A DNA stretch of 64,000 bases, taken from contig NC_039514.1 in NCBI RefSeq assembly GCF_003672135.1, forward strand, positions 11,025,787-11,089,786, given 5' to 3'. Under the pieces are notes generated by a model, which did no database searches, was not told the origin of the DNA, and was given only the letters and a program-made list of their open reading frames with translations. The position numbers and the translations under genes were made by a program. Positions 1 to 10,301 of this stretch are shown piece by piece. Every line of letters begins with the position of its first letter. Position 1 is the stretch's first letter. This DNA comes from Ooceraea biroi (lineage: Eukaryota; Arthropoda; Insecta; Hymenoptera; Formicidae).

Positions 1-204
1 GTATAAAAATATGAGGTTTGAGCTTGTTGGTTCTTTTTGCTGTAACAATAGTTGTAAGTTAGCGAGTTTTCCTATTATATGTAACATCTAAATTTTGACC
101 TAAAAATTAATCGCAGGAATTTTATCAACGGTTTTGATAAATATGAAATAATATTTCGTCAAACAAAATTATTATACTTAAATTATTATACTTAAATAAT
201 TGTA

Positions 205-374
205 TCAGTACTGATGGCTTCCCGATTCGAACATAAAAAGCACTATCGCATTACTTTTATGTTCGAATTGGAGTGGAGGGTTTCAATTAATTTTTAATTA
301 TTTAATATTTAATTAATTAATTTTTAATTGAAACCCTCCACCCCGATTCGAACATAAAAAACACTCTCGCATTA
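205..374. repeat. Foldback repeat cluster (MITE-like)
   Basis: A 33-bp direct repeat (221-253 and 342-374, two mismatches, starting cccgattcgaacataaaaa) brackets an inverted repeat with 36-bp arms at 255-290 and 324-359 (two mismatches), joined by an AT-rich loop of TTAA-type words. The 18-mer tcagtactgatggcttcc at 205-222 recurs inverted at 624-641. The layout looks like a foldback miniature element or several nested ones. I see no coding sequence inside and cannot name a superfamily. Target-site duplications could not be fixed. Confidence 0.6.
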
Positions 375-698
375 ATACATCAGACAAAAAAGCATTAAAA
401 CAAACCCGAATGAAATTTAACGAAAACTTGAAGAAGAATCTTTTCTGGAACTCGAAAGAGGGAAACGTTGATCGAATCGATTAATCGATTAATTAATGTG
501 GATGTATAAGGACTATCGCAAACCAAGGGAGCTCAGTATCGGAGCTTAGCCGACTTAGCTCTGATGATGCGGACTGCAATGTCTGCGAAACGTCCAAGTT
601 GTCATGGAACGCGGTATCTATCCGGAAGCCATCAGTACTGACATAAGTAATAGCCGTAAAAACCTTAAAGTCAGACTTGTACTTGTACCTAGTAATTA

Positions 699-2001
699 TT
701 GGGTTGGCCAAAAAGTAATTGCGTTTTTTTTTATATAAATAAAAGGCGAATTTTTCATGGGAAACAAAAACTTTATTAAACAATATATTGTTCATTTTGT
801 TTGATTATCTTTTGAAAAATGTTTCAGGCAACTTCATGATTCCGCGCTCAAAAAAGTTCTTATCTTTTTCAGCAAAAAACAATTCCAAGAACGATTTGAT
901 ATCCTCATCAGCAGTAAAGGTTTTACCATTCAAGGCGTTTTGCAAAGAACGAAACAAATGGTAATCTGATGGTGCCAGGTCTGGCGAATATGGTGGATGT
1001 GGTAACATCATGGTAACACATCCCATCCAAGCTGCAACAATTTTTCACGAGTGACCAAACTTGTACGTGGTCTAGCGTTATCATGGTGAAACACAACACC
1101 TTTGCGATTCACCAATTCTGAACGTTTCTGTTTGATGGCATCATTTAATTTATCCAGTTGACGACAGTATACGTCTGAATTAATGGTTTGATTCCTTGCA
1201 AGCAGCTCAAAATACGCAATACCTTTAAAGTCCCACCAGACTGACAGCATAATCTTTCTTTGGTGAATATCTGCTTTTCAAGTGCTTTGAGCAGGTTCAT
1301 CACGCTTGCTCCACCATCTTTTTCGTTTGACGTTGTTGTAGACGATCCATTTTTCGTCGCCTGTTATCATACGTTTCAAAAATAGATCATTTTCCTCACG
1401 TTTCAAAAGAGAATCGCAGATGTCAATACGCTTAGTGAGATGAATTTCTTTGAACTCATGTGGTACCCCCAAATATCGAGCTTACTAATGTATCCAAGTC
1501 ATTTTAAATGGTTTTCAACACTCGATTTCGATATGTTAAGATTCTCAGCAATCTCTCGTGTCGTTAAACGCCGATTGGAATCGATCAGTGCCTTTATTTT
1601 GTCATCATCAATTTCGATTGGCCTTCCTGAGCGTGGTGCATCTTTCACATTAAAATCTCCAGATCGAAATTTAGTAAACGAATTTTGACACTGCCGCAGT
1701 TTTAAAGCATCTTCGCCATATACATCAGATAACTTTTTATGAGCTTGCACAGCGTTTTTCCCCTTTCGGAAGTAATAAAACAAAATATGACGAAAATGTT
1801 CTTTTTGATTTTCCATTTTGAAATCGACGGTAAAGAAACAATTGTTAACGAAATCGTGTACTTTCTTTTTGTAAAACAAGCTTGAACTGTGAGTTGTTAA
1901 CCTACATAATGAATTTGCGGTTTAGAATGAAGTTAGTTACATTTCAAGACATGTATGTCCATCTATTGGAAAAAAACGCAATTACTTTTTGGCCAACCCA
2001 A
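699..2001 (-). mobile_element. Full-length mariner (DD34D) transposon, inactive
   Basis: The element is about 1.3 kb and bounded by near-perfect terminal inverted repeats: ttgggttggccaaaaagtaa on the left and its reverse complement ending at 2001. It is flanked by TA dinucleotides at 697-698 and 2002-2003, the target duplication expected for Tc1/mariner. The single transposase reading frame is on the minus strand and resembles the ant Mboumar-type mariners. It lies about 120 bp upstream of the first visible monooxygenase exon, probably within an intron of that gene. Both ends are intact, so it could in principle be mobilised in trans, but its own transposase is broken. Confidence 0.92.
776..1816 (-). 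pseudogene. Mariner transposase pseudogene
   Basis: The start is the ATG at 1816-1814 (MENQKEHFRHIL). An N-terminal paired helix-turn-helix region ends near NISKSSVENHLK. Catalytic-core signatures remain: GDEKW for the first Asp, HHDNARP for the second, and YSPDLAPSDYHLF for the DD34D third Asp. Breaks seen directly are in-frame TGA codons at 1498-1496 and 1280-1278, a frameshift near 1470, a frameshift at about 1010-1025 caused by an imperfect 13-bp duplication, and a one-base shift near 825. The ancestral stop appears to be the TAA at 778-776. Length without breaks matches the family's usual 345 or so residues. No function is expected. Confidence 0.92.
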
Positions 2002-2123
2002 TAGAACAGGAATGAATAAATGAATTAATTAATTTTTTATGTTGCATTATAAAATAATTTGCTTGCTAAATATATAATAATATATTGTAACAGTTTGTTT
2101 TTCGTTTCCTTTTTTTTGTATAG

Positions 2124-3920
2124 AACAAATTTACCCGTGCAGATTATGAATTTTCCGGATTATATAATGATGCATGCGCAACAGCCGAGTTGCTTGGGTC
2201 ATCAGGAGATTTTGAACTATCTTAAAGATTACGCCACACATTTCGACATTAATCGATATATTCAAGTAACTATATCAAAATTAAAATTAAAATTACGTAA
2301 AAACACATCACTTGTTCTTATCTAATTAATTAATTTCTATTCTTCAGTTCGAGACGAATGTTGAACACGTCAAAGTTGAAACATCAAGCAATGGTCAAGA
2401 TATATGGTTAGTGGAAGTGAAAAAATTAAAAACCGGTGAAACGGAACTGGGATATTTCGATGCGGTAATGGTCTGCAATGGGTAAGAAGTTACCAGAGAA
2501 TTGATAATTTGCTCTTTTGATCGAACATTATCAAGTACATGTAACTTTACGCAAATAAATGCATAAACATTCTTCCAATCCTTCGCAGACATTACTTCGA
2601 ACCTAACATACCGAGCATAGCCGGCATAGAGACTTTCTCAGGTACGGTATTGCACAGTCACTCCTACAGGAAACCGGACGTATTTTCCGGAAAAACTGTG
2701 CTGGTGCTGGGTGCCGCTTCATCTGGTACGGACATTGCGTTAGAATTATCCAATTACGCAACTCGCGTGTACGTAAGCTCCAATTACAAAAAGTGAGTGA
2801 TTAACTGTACTCTTAATTACGAGTTCAAATTAATCGAAGATTTCCCGATTAATCGATTTCTTCGATTAATTTGAAAATTATACATTTATAAAAACAGATA
2901 TATAAAGTACAATCCAAGATAAATTTTTTCAACTTTTTACTTTACGTTTCAGACGGGCGGGTCCTCTGCCAGAAAACCTGGAACAAGTCATGGGTGTCGT
3001 GTGCGTACATGAAAGTACGTTTTATCTGCGGGATGCGACCACCGTCGAGGCCGTCGACGCTTTCATTTGCTGTACCGGTTACAAGTATAGCTTCCCGTTC
3101 TTGGACGAGAACTGCGGTATACACGTGGACGACAATTACGTGTCACCGCTCTATAAACATCTCGTTAACATCGAGCATTCGACGATGTGTATTGTCGGCA
3201 TACCCACGATTGTCCTGCCGTTTCCCATGTTTCACATGCAGGTAATTAATTTATGCTATTCAGAGCGATAATTGATTCCGTGCGGTAACTTGGTAATCGC
3301 TGCACGATGCGGCGCGTAACTTTGTTCGTAAATAATGTCTATCCGATTATAACGCCGCCGGGTCCAAGCACGAGATATGCATTATAAACTTTGCAACTTT
3401 TCCATATTTCCTATAATATAATTACGATTTCGATAACTGTTTTCGTTTTGTTCGATGTGGACACGCTTATTTTTCCTCCAAGTACGATAGCGCGAATGAG
3501 CATAAAAGTATGAGTACTCGCAAAACTACGGTTTGCTTAACTCCATCACGCGATAGTTACGATTGTCTACTTGTAGACTCGTTTCTATCGCATTAATGTT
3601 TCCTTTAATTTTTTCAGGTGCAGTACTTTTTGGCTTTGCTGGAAGGACATGCAGTGTTGCCCGTAAAGTCGGAGATGCTGGAAGACTCCGCTTGTAAAAC
3701 TCTCCGAAAGAAACACGCGCATAAGTTAATGGACAGCCAATGGGAGTATAACGATTCATTAGCGATCGTTGCTGGAGTCGACCGCTTACCGCTATTTTAC
3801 AAACTTGGTTACACTGAGTGGGCACAACAGCGAGATCGTAATTTATTACGCTACAAGGATTCCAGATTCGTTATTTCCGACAACGGACAAAACGTCGAAG
3901 TGACCCTGCCGGAGTTATAA
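2124..3920 (+). CDS. Flavin-containing monooxygenase (FMO), 3' five exons
   Basis: Exons are 2124-2265, 2348-2481, 2589-2792, 2953-3241 and 3618-3920, all with GT-AG borders and matching phases, giving 356 codons to the TAA at 3918. FMOs are FAD/NADPH enzymes that oxygenate soft nucleophiles (N, S) in xenobiotics, usually on the ER or in the cytosol. The first exon opens with TNLP..IMNFPDY and SCLGHQEILNYLKDYA, typical of the family after the FAD site. Exon 3 has the NADPH loop VLVLGAASSGTDIALEL. Exon 4 has the C-terminal CCTGYKYSFPFL signature (FATGY-type). The N-terminal roughly 60-90 residues with the GxGxxG FAD motif are missing and were not found between 1 and 2123, so they lie upstream of the window or are lost. 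It converges on the protease, with 235 bp between stops. Insect FMO and senecionine-N-oxygenase-like proteins are the nearest relatives. The exact paralogue is unknown. Confidence 0.93.
2824..2875. repeat. 17-bp perfect inverted repeat in FMO intron
   Basis: Arms ttcaaattaatcgaaga (2824-2840) and its exact reverse complement (2859-2875) are separated by 18 bases, within the 160-bp intron between FMO exons 3 and 4. It could form a hairpin in the pre-mRNA. No known function is suggested. Confidence 0.7.
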
Positions 3921-4155
3921 CGATCAATTTTGTGATTTTTCACGATGCTAAGCGACTGTCAAGTGCTTAGCACGAATCAAGTTCATATTATCATACCGAG
4001 CGTTTGATAGCGCAGTATTTTAATTATAAACTAAAATGTTTTGATTATTGATTGACACAAGCAGACACATATATTATGTATAACTGTTATATTAATTTAA
4101 TTACAATTATATTTTAATGCATATCGTTTGCAACGATGTGCTTACAAAACTCTCT

Positions 4156-5537
4156 TTATATTCCAATATTATCCCAAATCCAACCTCGAAGAGCCGTGAC
4201 GTTCGTGTACACACCGGGCGAATGTTTCTGGGCACAGCCACGGCCAAGCGAAGTTATGCCGAGTACAATATTGTCCTTATTAACTAATGGTGAACCAGAA
4301 TCACCCTACATGTGCAGTAAATAAAGAAAAGAATTATAAAGTAATTACAAAATTATAAAATAAAGAATATGAGATTGTACATAATAAATATAATTACACA
4401 AACAATAAACATAATTGAATCACTTGAATACGCTTATGCCTTACCTGGCACGAGTCGCCTTGTCCATTTTCAAACCCGTAACATTCCATTCGAGGTGTCA
4501 ATGTGAATGCTCCTTCATAATCTTGAATGCACTCGCTCTTCTTTATTAACGGTAATTGAATGCATTGCAGTTTATCCGACATTTCCTGAATGACGAAGGT
4601 GTTGAGCAGTTTCTGTACATTTTTCAAAAAATTGTCTTGGCATCAGTTGATACTATATTAAAGAAGCTAAAATGGAAAGCTTTCTCATGCTGATGTTGTA
4701 TTATATCTCATCCTAATACTTTGCCATTACTTTATAGTATCCCCAGCCACAGTCCAGACACAACTCGTTAGAAATCGTTTGACCGTCGAGAGGCGGTAAT
4801 CTGACAGGTTTTGTACAATCATCATAAATGAACGGAGATGATACTTTCATGAGAGCGATATCATAGTCATTAGTACGTGGGTCGTAATATTCGTGGATCA
4901 AGAAATCAATTACGCGATGAACGGTACCATGCTCATAGGGAAAAGAGCTTCCGCTGCGTACAGTAATCTCAGAGCCCAAACCTCTACGATACCAAATGCA
5001 TTTGTCCGTTTAATAAAAGTTTAAAAAAATATATTTTGTTCTAAATTTGTCTCTGTTTCACTTACGCCCGTACGCAATGAGCTGCTGTCAGAGCCCAATT
5101 TGTGCTTATTATAGCAGCACCGCACGCGTATTTACCATCCAGCATAAACGACAGCTACAAAATAAGGATTTTATTATAATTTACTTTCTGATTATCATCA
5201 AAACATTACCGGCTTCGAACCAATGTAACAGATAAGAAAGTGTATATTTAAATAATTTTCAATTTATTTTGTAATCTCTTAATTATTTTTATATTTAATT
5301 TTTTTAGCAAAAAGTTTGCTTACCTGGTAAGGAACTACTTCGATATTAGTATATGTGCCGTTGATAATTCTGTCTGATTCTGCCGAATCCGAAGTTGGAA
5401 ATCCGCGACATAGATGCGCTATGAAATTTTTATAAATTCAGATAAAGCTTGCGACTCCGATGGTCCCTCAATTAATATTAATACTTACCTGAAAAATAAA
5501 GAAAGCCGACAACGAGGATGGAAGAACGAGCGTCCAT
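4156..5537 (-). CDS. Secreted trypsin-like serine protease (S1 family)
   Basis: Six exons on the minus strand (5537-5489, 5418-5324, 5154-5066, 4983-4731, 4612-4445, 4305-4156) join in frame to 267 aa. The start gives a short signal peptide, MDARSSILVVGFLYFS. A brief propeptide ends at the activation site SDR|IING. The triad is present: His in LTAAHC, Asp in NDYDIALM, Ser in GDSGSPL. The residue six before the catalytic Ser is Asp (GDSCQGDS), predicting cleavage after Lys/Arg. Oddities: the usual CGGS strand is CGAA, GDSGGP is GDSGSP, and the S1-wall Trp (SWG) is Leu (SLG). No clip or CUB domain is present. The likely role is an extracellular digestive or other secreted protease. The acceptor of exon 5 (tgtacag before AAACTG) was chosen because it is the only one keeping frame from GWGYYK. 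Confidence 0.93.
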
Positions 5538-6086
5538 TTTGACGAGCGATAGAAGCTGCACTGACAGTATTTGTCAAAAAGTCAAGTATTTATACAAAAA
5601 GCCAAAGTAATTGGCGAAAATTATCAAAGGACAAATCGTTTACGGCTCATTTGCAAATAGGTATTTCGTTCATATAAGTATCAATTTATCACGAAACATG
5701 CGTTATCAGCAGGGGCATAGCGCAAACATATATTTTCAGTCATGCCGTTTCATTCTAGTCGCGAATATGGCGGAAGCGCACGATAAAACGCATATGAGAT
5801 CGGGCTCATTAATATCTACCAACAAACGCAACAGTCTAATTGTTCCTGACAATCCATAATTGTTAGTTTTACGGAAAAGAGGATTAATAGGTAGCATCGG
5901 GTTGCTTTCGAATTTTCAGACTCGAAAGCGGGATGATCTCGCGGGTGAATCCTCGCGAGGCACGCGATGAGTACCGCCTCTGGATGGGTGGCCCGCACCG
6001 GCGGCGATGGTTAGTGACACCTACGCTCGAAGGGTGGCAGCGGTGTAGCGGTGGCACCGAGCGCGGCGGCCGAAACTACCCTCCTG
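5538..6086. other. Intergenic, protease to pHCl promoter
   Basis: This stretch separates the divergent protease start from the presumed channel promoter. It turns markedly CpG- and GC-rich after about 5930. I see no conserved protein and only short random open frames. The protease promoter should lie just above 5537, but I could not point to a convincing TATA box or initiator. Confidence 0.5.
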
Positions 6087-6120
6087 TCAGTCTAAAAGTC
6101 ACCGCGTAAGCTCGCGGTCG
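6087..6120 (+). promoter_or_regulatory. Candidate Inr + DPE core promoter (pHCl)
   Basis: An exact arthropod initiator TCAGTC lies at 6087-6092, with the A at 6089 as presumed +1. A downstream promoter element GGTCG, matching RGWYV, lies at +28 to +32 (6116-6120). This spacing is the strict one known for insect Inr/DPE promoters, and no TATA box is seen upstream. It sits in a CpG-rich tract about 18 kb before the channel start codon. Assigning it to that gene is inference. Confidence 0.5.
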
Positions 6121-6188
6121 GAACGCGAGCGTGTGCGTTAGCCGTGGTGCATTGTCGCCGCCGCTGCCGCCTCCACTGTCACCTCCAT

Positions 6189-6230
<42 letters not shown>

Positions 6231-6338
6231 CGCGGATACCGTCGCTGTACGTGTATGCACATACGTGTATATTACGCGATACGCGATACGCGCGAGTTTG
6301 CGCGAGCTTGCGCCCGCGTTACCCGCCGGTGTGATCGC
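6089..6338 (+). other. Candidate non-coding first exon of pHCl
   Basis: From the presumed start site the sequence runs to a full-consensus splice donor gtaagt at 6339. The coding exon at 24386 begins with an acceptor, so at least one upstream non-coding exon must exist, and this is the best candidate. It contains the CCG repeat and one ATG near 6255. Another donor-like gtaagc lies at about 6105. Transcript data would be needed to confirm the junction. Confidence 0.35.
6191..6229 (+). repeat. (CCG)13 triplet repeat
   Basis: Thirteen perfect CCG units lie in the presumed 5' UTR exon. In one frame this reads as polyproline, but that frame has no ATG and no conserved context, so I treat it as an untranslated, length-variable repeat. 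Confidence 0.9.
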
Positions 6339-9300
6339 GTAAGTGTTTTGCCCACTTTCCGCTGGCCGACGGGGGAAAAATCACGTTCTCCGAGGAAGAT
6401 TTGAGTGCGAGAAGATTCGACCCGCCGGCCGACGGAGCGATCACGTCTGTCAACCTCTCTTTCTCTCTCTTTCTCTTTCGGTGAGTCCTGCGGAACGTTC
6501 GCCAGAAACGCGGATGACATAAGCGGAGGCCTCCCGCGAGAACCGAGAAAGAAACCCTTCCCCTTCTGTCCGGGGGATCGCGGGCCATCTCGCGTTCACG
6601 TATCCTACACGAAACGCCTTTGTCGAGCGCCCGAATCACCTCCTCATCCTTTGCCTCCCTCCTACCGCCTGAATCAGGGTGAAATCACGCGACGGCGATT
6701 TTGCCGCCAGTATGCGATATTAATGTCTGATAACGTTCACGTACAGAGTTACGTAGATCGGGTTGCGTTAATTGACGACGGTGTAATTAGCCCCAACAGC
6801 ATTATCGACGGACTTTAGGGGTTGCTGCGGGCTACGGGTTACGCGTGTTTCATCGCCGAAAAGCCATATCTGAAGGATCGAGGGCTTTCAGGGTAATCCC
6901 GGTAATTGAGATACGAGAAAGCCACCGTGTATCATGATACAGTAAAGGACAATCGTTGGAAAGGCAAGCAGGTTTTTGATCTTTTTAATTTTTAATATAG
7001 CTTTTTGCCATTGCAACACTGACAGTTATTGTTCTCTCTCATCTCCAAGCATTAGTTGTCAAAGTTGAGGTACAAATACACTTTAGTGAGGAATTAAAGT
7101 TAAGTATTGGAAACTTATACGATGCATACGTTTCGCTCAGAGGATCTTTAATTTCACCCCCAATCTGGCCGTGGACGTTATGATCCTGAAACATCCTGTA
7201 TAACTTGTATAAAAAAGAAAAATTTAATGATACAGAGACCTTGTTTTCTGCAACTGTTATTTTCTCAAAAGTCAGCTAAGATCAGCTCTTCAGTCTCGCA
7301 ATCTTCGCGGATTACAGTAGTATAGCGCAGGATCTGATCAGCCGGCGAGCGCGCGCGCGAGAACCACCTTCGCTTATTTCAATGAATTCGTTCATGAATA
7401 GCATGAATACATCACAGTGAGATTTTATGCATTCATCGACTCTGGTATAGTCTCCGCTATGTGGGCGAGCGTTCATTTCACTCTCTCTTCATCCTTCCGA
7501 TCGCTCGTCCTTTCATCCCGTGTACGCGCTGTCGGCGTGCGAAGGACTTCTCGACGAGAAAGGGGCTGTTTACCATAAATGTCCCAACCCGTCTAATATC
7601 CCGTTGACAGACCGATCGCGGTCACGCGAGGACGCTCGGAGGGTGCGGAAAACGCGGAGTATGTGAGGAGTTCGATCGAGAAACGCTTTTCCGTTCCTGG
7701 GGACTCGTAGCGACGCGTTTTCGGCCGCCCCGGAAGTGCGCACCGTCGTTGCGTCCCGGACGAGACGACTTAATCAACCCCCGTGAAGAACATTCGCGGA
7801 ACGCGAGTCATTCAGCTGAAATACCGGTATAAAGCTTCAAAACATTAATCTCAAAATGGCACGACGGCAAAGATCGTGTTTTTTTTCGATATCCGAAGGA
7901 GAAGCCTAATAAAGTCTTGAGATAACAAGTGACATACAACGTCTGATGGAAGCTTTATTACTTGTAAAAATGTTGTCTCAAACTTTGTGAGGAGAAAAAG
8001 TACGCGCTGGCGCATAATTTAATTTAAATAAGTGATAAATTTGCGCGGAGGCGGACGGTAAATGAACGCGGGTAAAACGAGCAGAGGAAAATGAGCAAAG
8101 CGCGAACAGCCCCGAGGCCCGTTTACCTTATTGCAAAGTAAACAGTCCCGCTCGCGGATATCTCGGGGTGGTCTATACGACGGAGGTTGTTGTAATTACC
8201 AAAGCGCTCGAGCTCGAGAGCTGAATGCTTCTTCGTCTGTCACGCGACGCCTAATCCGCCTCCCTCGTCAAAGATGCCTCTTGAGCGATCCGGAAGCTGC
8301 TTAAAATTTCAAAAACGCGGAGACCAAAGTGAAACGAAAGGACGTGTCGCTTTTGCCCTCCGGGGGAACGATTCTCAAGTGAACGATCGGCGTGTAATCG
8401 TCGAAAGTACAGGAAGTGGGTTAGTGGTATAACAACGGCTGGAAGTGGCGGAGGACAGGGGGAGGGAAATAGACTTCGTGTCCGTAACGAGCTCGTAACA
8501 TCAGGGGGGAAATGTACGCACGCCGTTTGAATTATGAGCAAATATCGATCTCTCTCGGCGCGATGCGTATTTTATCGAGGGCCACGCGTAAAAATAACCG
8601 TAACCTCGTGTACTTCGACGTTTCCCGTTATCTGTTCGCGTGCGGACGACGACGGTTTTAATTCGCCGCGCTCGCCGATCGGTTGGCCGCGCATTATTTC
8701 ATCAAAGAGTCAGACGTCTGCCTGCCAGAGAGAACGTGCGTTAATAATGCGCGCACATATATGTACGTGATCTAGTATGCATGCGGTATTTAAATCAAAT
8801 TGCAAGGAGTCAATTAATTAGCTTCGTTTACCCCGTTCCCCGTTTGTGACGTAACCATACGGTAAGCGACGTAATTATAGGCAGCGGGTAGCATTTATAG
8901 AACGCTTGACCTGATGTTTACCTCGAGCACTTAACGTGAACCTGAAGTTTATAAAGGGACAGAGGTTCGCGTCGGTGGATATATATTTATAGGGTAGCTT
9001 CGAAAAGATTCGCTAAAAAAAGAAAAAGAGGAAATGCTGTGCAATTTCTGTGGAAATTTGTCGGGCTTGTCGAGCGTTGTAGTGTTTCTCGCACAATATT
9101 TTTCGCAAATGGTCTTATTTTCGCATATGCGGCGCAATTGGTCCGCTACATGAATTCTACGCTCGCAGTTCTGCCCATAGAAGAATACATCGCAAAGGAA
9201 CGTGAAACAGAAAGTTCTTTTCATTTTTCCGCGAATCGGGATACGTCTCGTTCCTTGGATTATTCTCAGGGAATTACAGGAACGCCGAGTTGGCAACACC

Positions 9301-9532
9301 AACGCTAAGCGGGGTATGCCGCTCATTTGGAGCACGTGAACTTTTGACCTCGTCCCCCGTGTTGCGTCATTAAGCTGTGCGTATGATTCTAGAAATTAGC
9401 GTTCGCACGCTTTTTCTAGTTTCTCGCTGCAACTGAAATATCTCGATAATGTTTCCTATCAATAATTGCTAATAATTACTAATATTAACGCAGATATTGG
9501 AGTAACATTAAGAATTTGTCTATCTTTATATA

Positions 9533-9577
9533 AAACTACATTTTCCACTTATTAAATGTAAGTGGAAAATGTAGTTT
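9533..9577. repeat. Perfect 19-bp hairpin with 7-nt loop
   Basis: Arms aaactacattttccactta (9533-9551) and its exact reverse complement (9559-9577) flank ttaaatg. It lies just left of the mariner remnant. It may be a small foldback remnant. The stem is somewhat short for a typical microRNA precursor. Confidence 0.8.
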
Positions 9578-9615
9578 AATACGTCCTATTAATCTCTTAT
9601 TTGTAGTCTAATACG

Positions 9616-10301
9616 AAATGTGATCAGAAAGTATCAGTTGTGATTGGAGATTGGTTGTGTAAAAAGGAAACTCTATTATTTATTGATAGAAACTTTCAAT
9701 CGCTTTCAAAGTACTCTTCTTCGGCATCTATACATTTATGCCAGCGATTCTTTCATTGTTCGAAACATTTTTTAAACGTATTTTTCGTAATGCTTTTTAG
9801 ACGACTCGTCGCATTTTCTTTTATCATGTCCATATTGTCGAATTTTTCCTTTTAGTGACATTTTCGTTTGAGGAAAGCAACCAAAGGTCACAGGGTACCT
9901 TGTCAGGGTGGCTGCATCAGAGTGAAACCACAGGTATTCCGTATTTTGCCAGAAATACTTGTACAGAGTGAATGAATGTGTTGAGCGTGCGGGTGCATTG
10001 TCATGATGCAACGCCCACGCGCCGGATTTCCACTTTGTTGATCTTTTGCGTCGAACAGCATCATGCACTGTGAGTTTTACGTATTAATTTTCTTACACGA
10101 ACGATAGAATTTTCGTTTCTGCTCATTGAAGGACGTTCAAATCGCTTTCATCGGACCTTCTTCAATCGCTCAACACGCGTGCACAACTCATGGATTCTTC
10201 ACCGAAAGCAATATTCGATATATCAAAAGTCTTCGTAGCAGTTTTTCCAAGTTGTACACAAAAGTTTACACATGCACACGCTGTTCTGTCTCTTCCGACA
10301 T
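9616..10301 (-). mobile_element. Degraded mariner remnant (second lineage)
   Basis: On the minus strand an ATG at 10301 begins MSEETEQR, then after a frameshift VNFCVQLGKTATKTF and AFGEESMSCARVL, the N-terminal signature of the mariner group with MSRARVFEWHKRF. The frame then jumps by internal deletion to ALHHDNAPA (second catalytic Asp block) and KMSLKG. The C-terminal KKCFEQ / CIDAEEEYFESD is followed by a stop near 9690. A likely terminal repeat, tgatcagaaagtatcag, lies near 9620. The opposite repeat was not found. Stops, shifts and deletions show it is old and dead. It differs from the element at 699-2001. Confidence 0.8.

Noticed and set aside
493..660. Overlapping open frames on both strands left of the mariner (ELSRLSSD...)
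   Set aside because: Short, unrecognised, with a stop soon after on the plus strand. It could be a transposon scrap but I cannot support a gene.
4713..4730. Read-through of protease exon 4 past GWGYYK
   Set aside because: gtaatg after AAA is a usable donor, and the next exon joins in phase with the conserved strand. Read-through loses the Ser exon.
6131..6404. Polyproline / polyarginine open frames over the CCG repeat
   Set aside because: They come from the triplet repeat in different frames, lack a convincing start and have no conserved flank. The tract fits a 5' UTR.
6405..6818. 137-codon plus-strand frame
   Set aside because: GC-rich frame just past a consensus donor, with equally long frames on the other strand and no domain. 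Treated as intron.
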